Positions 1 through 8,505 of a stretch of DNA of 64,000 nt are shown piece after piece. The position numbers were made by a program, and so were the translations under genes. The notes beneath the pieces are model-generated. The model did not search any database. It saw nothing but the letters and a program-made list of their open reading frames with translations, and was not told the origin of the DNA. Every line of letters begins with the position of its first letter. Within the stretch, counting starts at the first letter, position 1. Source of the stretch: Cohnella baijiui (lineage in GTDB: Bacteria > Bacillota > Bacilli > Paenibacillales > Paenibacillaceae); assembly GCF_020731285.1 (NCBI RefSeq), contig NZ_JAJFOW010000028.1, positions 1-64,000 on the forward strand. Reading direction: 5' to 3'.

Positions 1-54
1 CCGCATGTACGGTGGTGTGAGAAGACGGGGGTTAGTCGCCCCCTCTTACTCGAT
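1..54 (+). mobile_element. 3' end of a group II intron (domains V-VI)
   Basis: The first bases resemble the 3' strand of group II intron domain V (CGCATGTACGGT) followed by a domain VI hairpin. That hairpin has GGGGG at 27-31 pairing with CCCCC at 39-43, and the sequence then ends TTACTCGAT. The A at about 48 is the likely branch-point adenosine, 6-7 nt before the probable 3' splice junction at about 54. The intron body and any reverse transcriptase lie outside the window. The assignment rests on remembered bacterial group II consensus, not on a computed fold. Confidence 0.68.
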
Positions 55-439
55 TGCCTATTTCCTCAGTTCGGTGTAGCTCGTGTTGGAGCGTTCTTTC
101 GGTTCATGGCCATCTATCTATTCGAAATTTCATATAAAAGGGATCTCCAATGCTTCAAAATCCGCAAATGAGCTTGAAAAATCGAATACAATCCTGCCTT
201 TTGGCGGGCAAGAGGTCATTTGAATGCGAAAAATCGAACAGATACGCGTGAAGGGGGAAGTAAGAAGCCGCCGCCTTTACCACTCGTTACCGCATCCGCC
301 CCGATGCGGCCTGAGCCAAGGACTAAACCGACAGTTATTTGTAGAATGTTCATTCCTTTTTTTTGGATTTGGTTGAACCGAATGCAAGGATAAGCCCTCT
401 AACGAGTAGAACAAGAAATCGGGAGGGGAGTGATCCTAT
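55..439. other. intergenic region, no gene recognised
   Basis: About 385 bp between the intron end and the sigma factor gene. It is more AT-rich than the rest of the window. I see no open frame with a ribosome site, and no tRNA. A 15-mer at 121-135 (TTCGAAATTTCATAT) recurs in inverted orientation at 10967-10981. There is a possible 3' exon of the intron target, but nothing recognisable in it. Confidence 0.5.
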
Positions 440-972
440 TTGCCGGATTTGGCATGGGATACGGATACACGATTGGCGCAGGGCGGCGACCGGGAAGCGT
501 TTGCCAGGCTCGTTCGGACCATGAGCGGGGAAATGTATCGGATGGCGCGCACGCTGCTGCGGAGCGACGACGATTGCGCGGACGCGATTCAAGAGGCGAT
601 CCTGCAAGCTTATCGCGGGGTGACAAAGCTGCGGGAACCGGATTTTTCAAGACGTGGATGATGCGCATCCTGATCCGGGAATGCAGGCGCATGGGTCGCC
701 GTCGGATCGGACAGGCGCGGATCGGGACGGACGAAGGCGAGGAGATGGCGCTCCCGGATCTGGATCTGCAGGAGGCCGTGGAGCGATTGGAAGAGGCTCT
801 CCGCATGCTGGTCAAGTTGCATTACTTTGCGGACCTGCCGCTGAATCATCTGTCGGAATTGATAGACGTTCCGGAGGGAACGCTCAAATCGCGCTTGCAT
901 CGCGCCCGCAAGCAGTTGGCCGGCTGGCTCGAAGGGTCGGAGGAAAGGGGGATGGGCTATGGGCTCCGCTAA
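440..972 (+). pseudogene. ECF RNA polymerase sigma factor, frameshifted
   Basis: Two overlapping frames together encode one ECF (sigma-70 family) factor of about 177 residues. The first starts at TTG 440, behind GGGAGGGG, and reads region 2 (DREAFARLVR...ARTLLRSDDDCADAIQEAI) before stopping at 661. The second continues from about 646 with FFKTWMMRILIRECRRM and region 4 (LHYFADLPLNHLSELIDVPEGTLKSRLHRARKQL), ending at 972. Adding one T to the T5 run at 643-647 would restore LREPDFFKTWM, the usual ECF junction. So this is either a real inactivating or slippage-prone indel, or an error in the sequence. The gene overlaps the DUF4179 gene downstream, a common sigma/anti-sigma arrangement. Confidence 0.8.
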
Positions 973-2317
973 AATAGAAGAAACGCTGCGTTCGTGGAAA
1001 TGGGATTCGTCGGAAGCGGTCGACGTACCGTCCGTCGTTTTGAGCCGGATCGAGGAGACGCTTCAAACCTTGCCTACTCAGCGCTCGCTTAGACGTCATA
1101 CACGTGCGCGCCGGGCCGCCCTTTCCGCAGCCGTCTCGATCGGCCTGTTCGGCATGGCAGGGCTCTTTGTCGCGACATGGGGAGGGCAAGCAGCCGATTG
1201 GCTTCGGCCTTTGTTCGGTGCCGCCACTACGTTCGAGATTTTGAGCGCCAAACCGCAGGAGCCGCTCGCCAGCGTTACCGATCAGGGAATCGAGTTTCAA
1301 GTGACGAAGGTCGATTATGATGGGCTCTATCTGACGATACAATACGCCATAAACGTTAATTCTTCTAGGGTCGTCATGGACGGTGGGGAACAAGCAAAAC
1401 CGCCAATGCGGACTCCGAATGATCTTTCGACGATCGTTGCAGGAATACGGGTGGACGGAGTTCAAGTGAATTCGGACGAGCCTGATACTAAGACCTACCC
1501 GATAAACACGGAAGCGGGAGAAGAAACAAACCAGATTTATAAAGGTACTTTAAATGCAAGCATGTACAATTATCGACCGCCTTCTTTTCAGTTGAGTCTG
1601 CATGTGACCAGAATCGGAGACCTCGCGGGAACATGGGACGTACAGCTGCCGGTTGAGATGAGGAGAGGTACGTTCAATAATTTAGATATTGAAAAATCAG
1701 GATCGAGTGGCAGACTCGAGATTACAGGCATTTTGGTCAATGAATGGACGACTCAGCTCAAGTATGCAATCAATAGAGGATTGAAGGTTAATCCCAAAGT
1801 TAACACTAGCCTGGAATTAATTGACGATCAGGGGAAATGGTTGCCTCAATTTTTTAGTGAAGGCGACCTTCTGAGGGCTGCCCCGCTTCCGGCCGGAACA
1901 AAATACATCACGGTAAAAGTCATTCAAGTCGATATGGAAAGCGATTCGGCAAAAGCAGGGGTGTATTACTTCAAAACGCCTTTAAAAGAAAAACCTAATC
2001 CAAAAAAGCCGTTAAAGCTTCCGCAAGGGGATGCAGGCTACACTTTAATTACTGGCATCGAATACCTCGAGAATCAAACGGTTGTTCATTATACAACGGT
2101 AGGATCGAATCCGCTCCAACAAAACGGGTGGAACCTCATCGGAGAAGACGGAATCGAGTTACAAAGAGAGCCATACGATCTGCAGGCAAATCTTCGAGAT
2201 CGAACAGCCATTTTTCCGGTCATTTCTCCGGACGAGAAACTCACCTTTCTCTCGCGAAAAACCGTTGCTCATACGTATCTTCCCGAGCTCGAGACCCGCA
2301 TCGATATCCCCCGATAG
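959..2317 (+). CDS. DUF4179 domain protein, probable anti-sigma partner
   Basis: A 452-residue membrane protein. It has a cytoplasmic N-terminus of about 50 residues, one membrane segment at roughly residues 54-74 (AALSAAVSIGLFGMAGLFVA), then a DUF4179-type extracytoplasmic region (FEILSAKPQEPLASVTDQGIEFQVTKV) and further beta-rich sequence. Its start overlaps the end of the sigma factor gene by 14 bp, so the two are co-translated. In Bacilli, DUF4179 proteins usually sit directly after ECF sigma genes and are thought to be their membrane-anchored regulators; that role is inferred here. Codons become more AT-rich from about 1300 onward, unlike the N-terminal part, perhaps reflecting fast divergence. 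Confidence 0.8.
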   Translation: MGSAKIEETLRSWKWDSSEAVDVPSVVLSRIEETLQTLPTQRSLRRHTRARRAALSAAVSIGLFGMAGLFVATWGGQAADWLRPLFGAATTFEILSAKPQEPLASVTDQGIEFQVTKVDYDGLYLTIQYAINVNSSRVVMDGGEQAKPPMRTPNDLSTIVAGIRVDGVQVNSDEPDTKTYPINTEAGEETNQIYKGTLNASMYNYRPPSFQLSLHVTRIGDLAGTWDVQLPVEMRRGTFNNLDIEKSGSSGRLEITGILVNEWTTQLKYAINRGLKVNPKVNTSLELIDDQGKWLPQFFSEGDLLRAAPLPAGTKYITVKVIQVDMESDSAKAGVYYFKTPLKEKPNPKKPLKLPQGDAGYTLITGIEYLENQTVVHYTTVGSNPLQQNGWNLIGEDGIELQREPYDLQANLRDRTAIFPVISPDEKLTFLSRKTVAHTYLPELETRIDIPR

Positions 2318-2323
2318 CCTTTG

Positions 2324-2332
2324 TGCTATAAT
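2324..2332 (+). promoter_or_regulatory. extended -10 promoter for the DUF1802 gene
   Basis: TGCTATAAT matches the extended -10 pattern TGnTATAAT and lies 34 nt before the ATG at 2366. No good -35 box is visible, which is typical of extended -10 promoters. Confidence 0.5.
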
Positions 2333-2365
2333 GAGAGGACATCGATGGCGGGGAGACGATTGATC

Positions 2366-2935
2366 ATGGAACAAGCCACTGCGCTCCGGGAGTGGGCGGT
2401 GGCCGTCAAGGCGCTCGAAGCGGGCCGGCAAGTGATCGTGCTGCGCAAGGGCGGCATCGCGGAGGAGACGAAGGAGTTTCGGCTGGAGAGCCCGCGGTTC
2501 TACTTGTTCCCCTCGTACGAACATCAGAAGCAGCATCTCGTGAAGCCCAAAGCCGCGGACGGCGTGACTTCGACGCAGGACGAAGCGGCCTTGCATCCGG
2601 AGACCGTACGCATCACGTCCTTTGCCGAAGCGGTCGAAGACATCGAGGTGACGGACGCCGAGACGCTCAAGCGGCTCGAGGCTCTGCACATTTGGACGGA
2701 GGATTACGCCGAAGAGCGGCTCAAGTGGAAGAAGACGAAGCCGCTTCACGTGCTCCTGCTTCGCGTGTACAGGCTGGAAACGCCGGTCGACATTCCGCTG
2801 AAAGAGAGCTACGGCGGCTGCAAGTCTTGGCTGCGGATCGAAGAGGAGAGTGCCGCGGGACACCTTGCGCCCGTAATGACGGACGAAGCTTTCCGCGCCC
2901 AAGCGGAAGCGGTACGCAATGCCATCGCAGGATAG
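2366..2935 (+). CDS. DUF1802 family protein
   Basis: A 189-residue soluble protein of the DUF1802 family, whose function is unknown. The family pattern is clear near the N-terminus: REWAVAVKALEAGRQVIVLRKGGI, then a conserved FRLESPRFYLFPSYEHQ. The ATG at 2366 is preferred to upstream starts at 2321 and 2345. It has GGGGAGA about 10 nt upstream and lies downstream of the extended -10 promoter. The gene stands alone, followed by its own terminator, and it precedes the suf operon only by position. Confidence 0.8.
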   Translation: MEQATALREWAVAVKALEAGRQVIVLRKGGIAEETKEFRLESPRFYLFPSYEHQKQHLVKPKAADGVTSTQDEAALHPETVRITSFAEAVEDIEVTDAETLKRLEALHIWTEDYAEERLKWKKTKPLHVLLLRVYRLETPVDIPLKESYGGCKSWLRIEEESAAGHLAPVMTDEAFRAQAEAVRNAIAG

Positions 2936-2955
2936 GTTAGAAAATTCGTATACGG

Positions 2956-3000
2956 ACCGGTCGCGCTTTTCCAACGGAATCGCGCCCGGTTTGCTTTTTT
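2956..3000 (+). terminator. Rho-independent terminator after the DUF1802 gene
   Basis: ACCGG and CGCG (2956-2965) pair with CGCG and CCGGT (2981-2990) around a 15-nt loop. A T-rich tail (TTGCTTTTTT) follows. Confidence 0.75.
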
Positions 3001-3024
3001 CATGACACTTTCATAAAATGGAGG

Positions 3025-3053
3025 TTGAGAATCACTGAGAATCACTTTAAAAT
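3025..3053 (+). promoter_or_regulatory. sigma-A promoter of the suf operon
   Basis: TTGAGA (3025-3030), a 17-bp spacer and TAAAAT (3048-3053) make a good sigma-A promoter 97 nt before sufC. The tandem 10-mer repeat (3026-3045) occupies the -35 box and most of the spacer, a position suited to repression. Confidence 0.65.
3026..3045 (+). repeat. perfect tandem 10-mer, candidate operator of suf
   Basis: TGAGAATCAC occurs twice in direct succession over the -35 element and spacer of the suf promoter. Its placement and perfection suggest a binding site for an iron- or redox-responsive regulator. The half-site resembles Fur-family half-sites (TGAgAATnA), but the regulator cannot be named from the sequence. 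Confidence 0.5.
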
Positions 3054-3150
3054 AATTATAAATAAGGATCACAGCAATCGGGTTCCCAGGATAGCGTAAG
3101 ACAGGGGTCAACCTCACTTTGCGTCCTTAGAAATGTGGAGGGAAAACAAT

Positions 3151-3933
3151 ATGTCCAGTTTGTTCGAGATTCGCGGCCTCAAATCGGAAATCGAGGGTAA
3201 GGAAATCTTGAAGGGCTTCAACTTGACCATGCAAGGCGGCGAAGTGCACGCAATCATGGGCCCGAACGGAACGGGGAAAAGCACGCTCGCCTCTTCGATC
3301 ATGGGCCATCCTAAATATGAAGTAACGGAAGGCGAAGTATTCCTGAACGGCGAAGACGTGCTCGAGATGGAAGTCGACGAGCGCGCGCGCGCCGGCCTGT
3401 TCCTCGCGATGCAGTATCCTAGCGAGATTACTGGCGTTACGAACGCCGACTTCCTGCGCAGCGCGATCAACGCTCGCCGCGGCGAAGGCAATGAGATCTC
3501 CCTGATCAAGTTTGTCCGCCAAATGGAAGCGAAGATGAAGGAACTCGAAATGAACCCCGAGTTCATGCACCGCTACCTGAACGAAGGCTTCTCCGGCGGC
3601 GAGAAGAAGCGGAACGAGATTCTGCAAATGCTGCTGCTCGAGCCGAAGCTCGTCATCCTCGACGAGATCGACTCGGGTCTGGACATCGACGCCCTGAAAA
3701 TCGTCGCTGCCGGCGTGAACGCGATGCGCGCCGAGGATCGCGGATTCCTGATCATCACCCACTACCAGCGTTTGCTGAACTATATCAAGCCCGACTACGT
3801 TCACGTCATGATGCAAGGCCGCATCGTCAAGTCCGGCGGTCCGGAGCTGGCGGAGCGCCTGGAAGCCGAAGGCTACGATTGGGTCAAAGAAGAACTGGGC
3901 ATCGTCGACGAGACGGTTGGCCAAGAAGCGTAA
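3151..3933 (+). CDS. sufC: Fe-S cluster assembly ATPase SufC
   Basis: SufC is the ATPase of the SufBCD scaffold complex, which builds Fe-S clusters in the cytosol. The 260-residue protein carries Walker A GPNGTGKST (37-45), the ABC signature SGGEKKR (148-154), Walker B LVILDEIDSGLD (167-178) and a switch His in ITHY (about 204). The ATG at 3151 has GGAGGG about 9 nt upstream and is preferred to a longer in-frame ATG at 3133, which would overlap that ribosome site. It is the first gene of sufC-D-S-U-B, 24 bp before sufD, under the promoter at 3025-3053. Confidence 0.97.
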   Translation: MSSLFEIRGLKSEIEGKEILKGFNLTMQGGEVHAIMGPNGTGKSTLASSIMGHPKYEVTEGEVFLNGEDVLEMEVDERARAGLFLAMQYPSEITGVTNADFLRSAINARRGEGNEISLIKFVRQMEAKMKELEMNPEFMHRYLNEGFSGGEKKRNEILQMLLLEPKLVILDEIDSGLDIDALKIVAAGVNAMRAEDRGFLIITHYQRLLNYIKPDYVHVMMQGRIVKSGGPELAERLEAEGYDWVKEELGIVDETVGQEA

Positions 3934-3957
3934 GAGGACAAGGGAGGTCATACAACG

Positions 3958-5262
3958 ATGAGTACGCCAACCACCTCTTTCGGACGTGAAGCCGCGGCCA
4001 AGCTGGCCCGCAGCAAAAACGAGCCCGCCTGGCTCGTCGAATGGCGGGAGGAAGCCGGTCAGCTGGCTTCCACGCTGCCGCTGCCGAAGCCGGAGAAGAC
4101 GCCGATCCATCGCTGGACGCTCGACGTCTACGGGGCTAATCGTCCGGGTCAAGCGGTCGCCTCGACCGCGCAGCTGCCGGAAGCGATCGCTTCCCTGCTC
4201 CCCGCGGAAGCGAAGGGCGCTTTGATCGTGCAGCACAATTCCGCCGTCGTGTATACGCAGCTCTCCGACGAGCTGAAGGCGAAAGGCGTCGTGCTGACGA
4301 GCCTGGAAGAAGCGGCGCGCACGCACGAGGACCTGCTTCGCCAGCATTTGATGACCGCGTACAAGCGCGATGAGCACAAGCTCGCCGCTCTGCATGCGGC
4401 GCTCTGGAACGGCGGCGTCTTCCTGTACGTGCCGCGCGGCGTCGAGATCGAGGAGCCGATTCAGGCGCTCCTGTTCGCGGACGACGCCGAGGCGACGTTC
4501 GTGCCGCACATTCTCGTCATCGCCGACGCGAACAGCCGCGTCTCGTTCGTCGAGAACGTGACGTCCGCCATCGGCGACACGGAAACGACGCTGCTGCACA
4601 ACGGGGCCGTCGAAGTGTTCGCAAAGGCCGGCGCGCATGTGCGTTATGCGGCGGTGCATCATATGGAGAAGGCCGCGATCGACGTCTCGTACCGCCGCGC
4701 CGTGCTCGACAACGACGCGCGCATCGAGTGGATCGTCGGCGATCTGCACGAAGGCAACACGCTGACCGACACCAAGTCGATCCTCAAGGGCAACGGCTCG
4801 AACTCCGACGCCAAGATCATCGCCGTCGGCACGGGCAGCCAGCGCGTCAGCCTGACGACGCAGGCGGTCCATTTCGGCCGCGCATCCGAGAGCGACATGA
4901 TTACCCGCGCGGTCATGACCGAAGAAGCGACCGCGATCATCAACGGCATTACGAAGATCGAGCATGGCGCGACCAAGGCGAACGGCCAGCAGACGGAGAA
5001 AGTGCTCATGCTGAGCCCGAAAGCCCGCGGCGACGCCAACCCGATCCTGCTGATCGACGAAGACGACGTCAAAGCCGGCCACGCCGCCAGCGTAGGCCAG
5101 GTCAATGCGGAGCAGGTGCACTATCTGATGTCGCGGGGCATCCCGAAGACGGAAGCGGAACGGCTCATCATCTACGGATTCCTCGATCCGGTCGTTTCCG
5201 AAATTCCGCTCGAAGGCATCCGCGAGCAACTGCAGCGCATTCTCGAAAGGAAGCTGGGGTAA
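3958..5262 (+). CDS. sufD: Fe-S cluster assembly protein SufD
   Basis: SufD (434 residues) is the SufB paralogue that completes the SufBC2D scaffold and is needed for iron entry. The C-terminal half shows the SufB/SufD beta-helix core and ends with the family segment AGHAASVGQVNAEQVHYLMSRG, then IPKTEAERLIIYGFLDP. The ribosome site GGGAGG precedes ATG 3958. Its stop codon (5260-5262) directly abuts the sufS ATG, indicating translational coupling. Confidence 0.96.
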   Translation: MSTPTTSFGREAAAKLARSKNEPAWLVEWREEAGQLASTLPLPKPEKTPIHRWTLDVYGANRPGQAVASTAQLPEAIASLLPAEAKGALIVQHNSAVVYTQLSDELKAKGVVLTSLEEAARTHEDLLRQHLMTAYKRDEHKLAALHAALWNGGVFLYVPRGVEIEEPIQALLFADDAEATFVPHILVIADANSRVSFVENVTSAIGDTETTLLHNGAVEVFAKAGAHVRYAAVHHMEKAAIDVSYRRAVLDNDARIEWIVGDLHEGNTLTDTKSILKGNGSNSDAKIIAVGTGSQRVSLTTQAVHFGRASESDMITRAVMTEEATAIINGITKIEHGATKANGQQTEKVLMLSPKARGDANPILLIDEDDVKAGHAASVGQVNAEQVHYLMSRGIPKTEAERLIIYGFLDPVVSEIPLEGIREQLQRILERKLG

Positions 5263-6492
5263 ATGGACGCTCTCGCGCTGAAAAGCGAATTCCCGATTCT
5301 CCATCAGGAAATTAACGGTCACCCGCTCGTCTATCTGGACAATGCCGCGACTTCGCAAAAGCCGCGCAGCGTCATCGAAGCCGTGAAACGTTATTACGAA
5401 TGGGACAACGCCAACGTGCACCGCGGCGTGCACACGCTCGGCTCCCGCGCTACGGACGCTTACGAAGGCGCCCGGGAGAAGGTGGCGCGGTTCCTGAACG
5501 CTTCTTCTTCCCGCGAGATCATTTTTACCCGTGGCACGACTGCCGCTCTGAACTTGGTCGCAAGCGGCTATGCGCGACAGACGCTCCGCGAAGGCGACGA
5601 GATCGTGATTACGCCGATGGAGCACCATGCCAACCTGATTCCTTGGCAGCAAGCCGCCAAGGCGACGGGGGCGACCCTGAAGTATATTCCGCTGCAGCCG
5701 AACGGCACGATCAAGCTCGAAGACGTCGAAGCGACGGTAACGGGACGGACGAAGATCGTCTCCGTCGCGTTCGCTTCGAACGTGCTCGGCACGATCAACC
5801 CGGTCGCGGAGATGGCGAAGATCGCGCACAAGAACGGCGCCATCATCGTCGTCGACGGGGCGCAGAGCTCTCCGCACATGCGGGTGGACGTCCGCGCGCT
5901 CGACATTGATTTCTATGCGTTTTCCGGCCACAAGATGTGCGCCCCTACCGGGATCGGCGCGCTCTACGGCAAGGCGCAGCTTCTCGAACGCATGGAGCCG
6001 ATCGAATTCGGCGGCGAGATGATCGACTTCGTGGACTTGTACGAATCCACGTGGAAGGACATTCCGTGGAAGTTCGAGGGCGGCACGCCGATCATCGCCG
6101 GCGCGGTCGGACTGAGCGCGGCGATCGACTTTTTGGAGCAGGTCGGCCTGGAAGAGATTCACCGGCACGAGCAAAAGTTGGCGCATTACGCGCTGGAGCG
6201 GCTGTCGGCAATCGACGGCGTGACGATCTACGGTCCCCGGGAAGACCGGGTCGGGCTCGTGACGTTTAACCTGGGCGACGTGCATCCGCACGACGTCGCG
6301 ACGGTGCTGGATACGGAAGGCATCGCCGTCCGCGCCGGCCATCACTGCTGCCAGCCGCTCATGCGCTGGCTGGAGGTAACGGCTACGGCGAGAGCGAGCT
6401 TCTATCTGTACAATACCGAGCAGGATGTCGACCGTCTGGCCGACGCGCTGGTCAAGACAAAGGAGTTCTTCGGCTATGAATCCGTTAGATGA
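5263..6492 (+). CDS. sufS: cysteine desulfurase SufS
   Basis: SufS takes sulfur from L-cysteine as a persulfide and passes it to SufU for cluster assembly. This is a 409-residue type II PLP enzyme. It begins with the family motif FPIL...YLDNAATSQKP, has the PLP-binding Lys in SGHKM (about 224), and has the catalytic Cys in RAGHHCCQP (362 or 363). It starts immediately after the sufD stop and overlaps the start of sufU by 17 bp, so all three are translated as a block. Confidence 0.97.
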   Translation: MDALALKSEFPILHQEINGHPLVYLDNAATSQKPRSVIEAVKRYYEWDNANVHRGVHTLGSRATDAYEGAREKVARFLNASSSREIIFTRGTTAALNLVASGYARQTLREGDEIVITPMEHHANLIPWQQAAKATGATLKYIPLQPNGTIKLEDVEATVTGRTKIVSVAFASNVLGTINPVAEMAKIAHKNGAIIVVDGAQSSPHMRVDVRALDIDFYAFSGHKMCAPTGIGALYGKAQLLERMEPIEFGGEMIDFVDLYESTWKDIPWKFEGGTPIIAGAVGLSAAIDFLEQVGLEEIHRHEQKLAHYALERLSAIDGVTIYGPREDRVGLVTFNLGDVHPHDVATVLDTEGIAVRAGHHCCQPLMRWLEVTATARASFYLYNTEQDVDRLADALVKTKEFFGYESVR

Positions 6493-6928
6493 CCTTTATC
6501 GCCGCGTCATTATGGATCATTATAAAAACCCCCGCAACCGCGGCACGCTCGACGACGAGTCGGTGACGGTCAATCTGAACAACCCGACTTGCGGCGACCG
6601 GATCTCCCTGCAAATGCAGATCGAGGACGGAATCGTGAAGAGCGCGCGCTTCACGGGCGAAGGCTGCTCCATCAGCATGTCGTCCGCTTCGATGATGACG
6701 GATGCGGTCAAAGGCAAGACGACCGCAGAAGCGATGGAGCTGGCGGAGAAATTTTCGGCCCTCATGAAGGGCGAAGGTCCTTCGTTCGAGGAATACGAAG
6801 ACATCGAGGCGCTCTCCGGCGTGAACAAGTTCCCGGCCCGCATCAAGTGTGCGACCCTCGCCTGGAATGCGCTTCGCAAGGGCGTCGAGCAAGGACACGG
6901 CAAACACGAAGAGAACGTCGATCAATAA
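6476..6928 (+). CDS. sufU: sulfur-transfer protein SufU
   Basis: SufU is the zinc-dependent sulfurtransferase that accepts persulfide sulfur from SufS in Gram-positive bacteria. The 150-residue protein has the three expected cysteines in NPTCGD (39), GEGCSIS (64) and IKCATLAW (125), plus Asp41 as the fourth zinc ligand. The region between residues 90 and 125 has the insertion that distinguishes SufU from IscU. The ATG at 6476 overlaps the 3' end of sufS. The start MNPLDDLYRRVIMDHYKNPR is typical, so longer upstream starts are rejected. Confidence 0.96.
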   Translation: MNPLDDLYRRVIMDHYKNPRNRGTLDDESVTVNLNNPTCGDRISLQMQIEDGIVKSARFTGEGCSISMSSASMMTDAVKGKTTAEAMELAEKFSALMKGEGPSFEEYEDIEALSGVNKFPARIKCATLAWNALRKGVEQGHGKHEENVDQ

Positions 6929-6948
6929 ATCGAAGGAGGCGAATCGTC

Positions 6949-8346
6949 ATGGCGAAGCAAATGCCCGAGCTGGAAGAGTATAAATACGGCTTCCGCGACG
7001 AGCACAAAGCCGTATTCCAATCCGGCAAAGGCTTGACCCCCGAAATCGTCCGCACGATCTCGGAGATGAAGGGCGAGCCCGAATGGATGCTGAACTTCCG
7101 CCTGAAGTCGCTCGAGCAGTTCAACAAGATGGAATTGCCGCGTTGGGGCGGCAACATGGACGAACTGGACTTTAACGACATTCAGTACTACGTCAAGCCG
7201 TCCGAAAAGCAAGGCAAGACGTGGGAGGAAGTGCCGGAAGAGATCAAGGCGACCTTCGACAAGCTGGGCATCCCGGAAGCCGAACAGAAGTTCCTGGCCG
7301 GCGTTTCCGCCCAATACGAGTCCGAAGTCGTTTATCACAGCATGCAGGAAGACCTGGAAAAGCAAGGCGTCATCTTCACCGACACCGATACGGCGCTGCG
7401 CGAGCATCCGGAGATCTTCAAAGAATATTTCGGCACGGTCGTACCGCCTGCCGACAACAAGTTCGCCGCGCTGAACAGCGCCGTCTGGTCCGGCGGCAGC
7501 TTCATCTATGTGCCGAAAGGCGTCAAGTGCGAAATCCCGCTGCAAGCCTACTTCCGGATCAACTCCGAGAACATGGGGCAGTTCGAACGCACGCTCATCA
7601 TCGCCGACGAAGGCAGCTTCGTTCACTACGTCGAAGGCTGCACGGCGCCGGTCTACAGCACGAACTCGCTGCACAGCGCCGTCGTCGAAATCATCGTGAA
7701 AAAGGACGCGCGCGTCCGCTACACGACGATCCAAAACTGGGCGCCGAACATCTACAACCTCGTCACCAAGCGCGCCGTCGCCGAAGAAAACGCGACGATG
7801 GAATGGGTCGACGGCAACATCGGCTCCAAGCTGACGATGAAGTACCCGGCCGTCGTTCTGAAGGGCCGCGGCGCGAAGGGCATGGTGCTCTCCATCGCCG
7901 TCGCCGGCAAAGGCCAGCATCAGGATGCGGGCGCCAAGATGCTCCACCTCGCGCCGGATACGACGTCGACGATCGTGTCGAAGTCCATCTCCAAGCACGG
8001 CGGCAAGGTCACTTACCGCGGCCTCGCTTCGTTCGGCCGCAACGCCGAAGGCGCGAAGGCGAACATCAAGTGCGACACGCTCATCCTCGACAACGAGTCG
8101 ACGAGCGATACGATTCCGTACAACGAGATCCTGAATGATAACATCACGCTGGAGCACGAGGCGACCGTCTCCAAGGTATCCGAAGACCAGCTCTTCTATC
8201 TGATGAGCCGCGGCCTGTCCGAAGCCGAAGCGACGCAGATGATCGTCATGGGCTTCATCGAGCCGTTCACCAAGGAGCTGCCGATGGAGTACGCGGTCGA
8301 GATGAACCGTCTCATCAAGTTCGAAATGGAAGGCTCGATCGGGTAA
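6949..8346 (+). CDS. sufB: Fe-S cluster assembly protein SufB
   Basis: SufB (465 residues) is the core scaffold subunit on which clusters form within SufBC2D. It shows the family start YKYGFRDEHKAVFQSGKGLT, the segment SGGSFIYVPKGVKCEIPLQA, and the C-terminal ATVSKVSEDQLFYLMSRGLS. ATG 6949 follows GAAGGAGGCG and lies 20 bp after sufU. It is the last gene of the operon; a terminator follows at 8363. The order C-D-S-U-B is that of Bacillus. Confidence 0.97.
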   Translation: MAKQMPELEEYKYGFRDEHKAVFQSGKGLTPEIVRTISEMKGEPEWMLNFRLKSLEQFNKMELPRWGGNMDELDFNDIQYYVKPSEKQGKTWEEVPEEIKATFDKLGIPEAEQKFLAGVSAQYESEVVYHSMQEDLEKQGVIFTDTDTALREHPEIFKEYFGTVVPPADNKFAALNSAVWSGGSFIYVPKGVKCEIPLQAYFRINSENMGQFERTLIIADEGSFVHYVEGCTAPVYSTNSLHSAVVEIIVKKDARVRYTTIQNWAPNIYNLVTKRAVAEENATMEWVDGNIGSKLTMKYPAVVLKGRGAKGMVLSIAVAGKGQHQDAGAKMLHLAPDTTSTIVSKSISKHGGKVTYRGLASFGRNAEGAKANIKCDTLILDNESTSDTIPYNEILNDNITLEHEATVSKVSEDQLFYLMSRGLSEAEATQMIVMGFIEPFTKELPMEYAVEMNRLIKFEMEGSIG

Positions 8347-8362
8347 TCCGAATAAATACGCT

Positions 8363-8401
8363 AAAGGCCCCCGGCATTTGCCGAGGGCCTTAATGCATTT
8401 T
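8363..8401 (+). terminator. terminator of the suf operon
   Basis: AAAGGCCCCCGGC pairs with GCCGAGGGCCTT around a short ATTT loop, then comes TAATGCATTTT. Confidence 0.8.
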
Positions 8402-8505
8402 CGCTCCTGTGAGGAGATGCAGGCGCCGCCGCATAAACCATCCCCAACCAACCCATGCTAACGGGTGTGATCTCAACAAATGGCACCCGGAGGCGATTGA
8501 TCCCC

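Noticed and set aside
3127..6345. A 1072-codon open frame on the minus strand opposite sufC-sufD-sufS
   Set aside because: It is a shadow of high-GC coding on the plus strand. The composition is Arg/Asp/His-rich without family motifs, and the opposing genes are certain.
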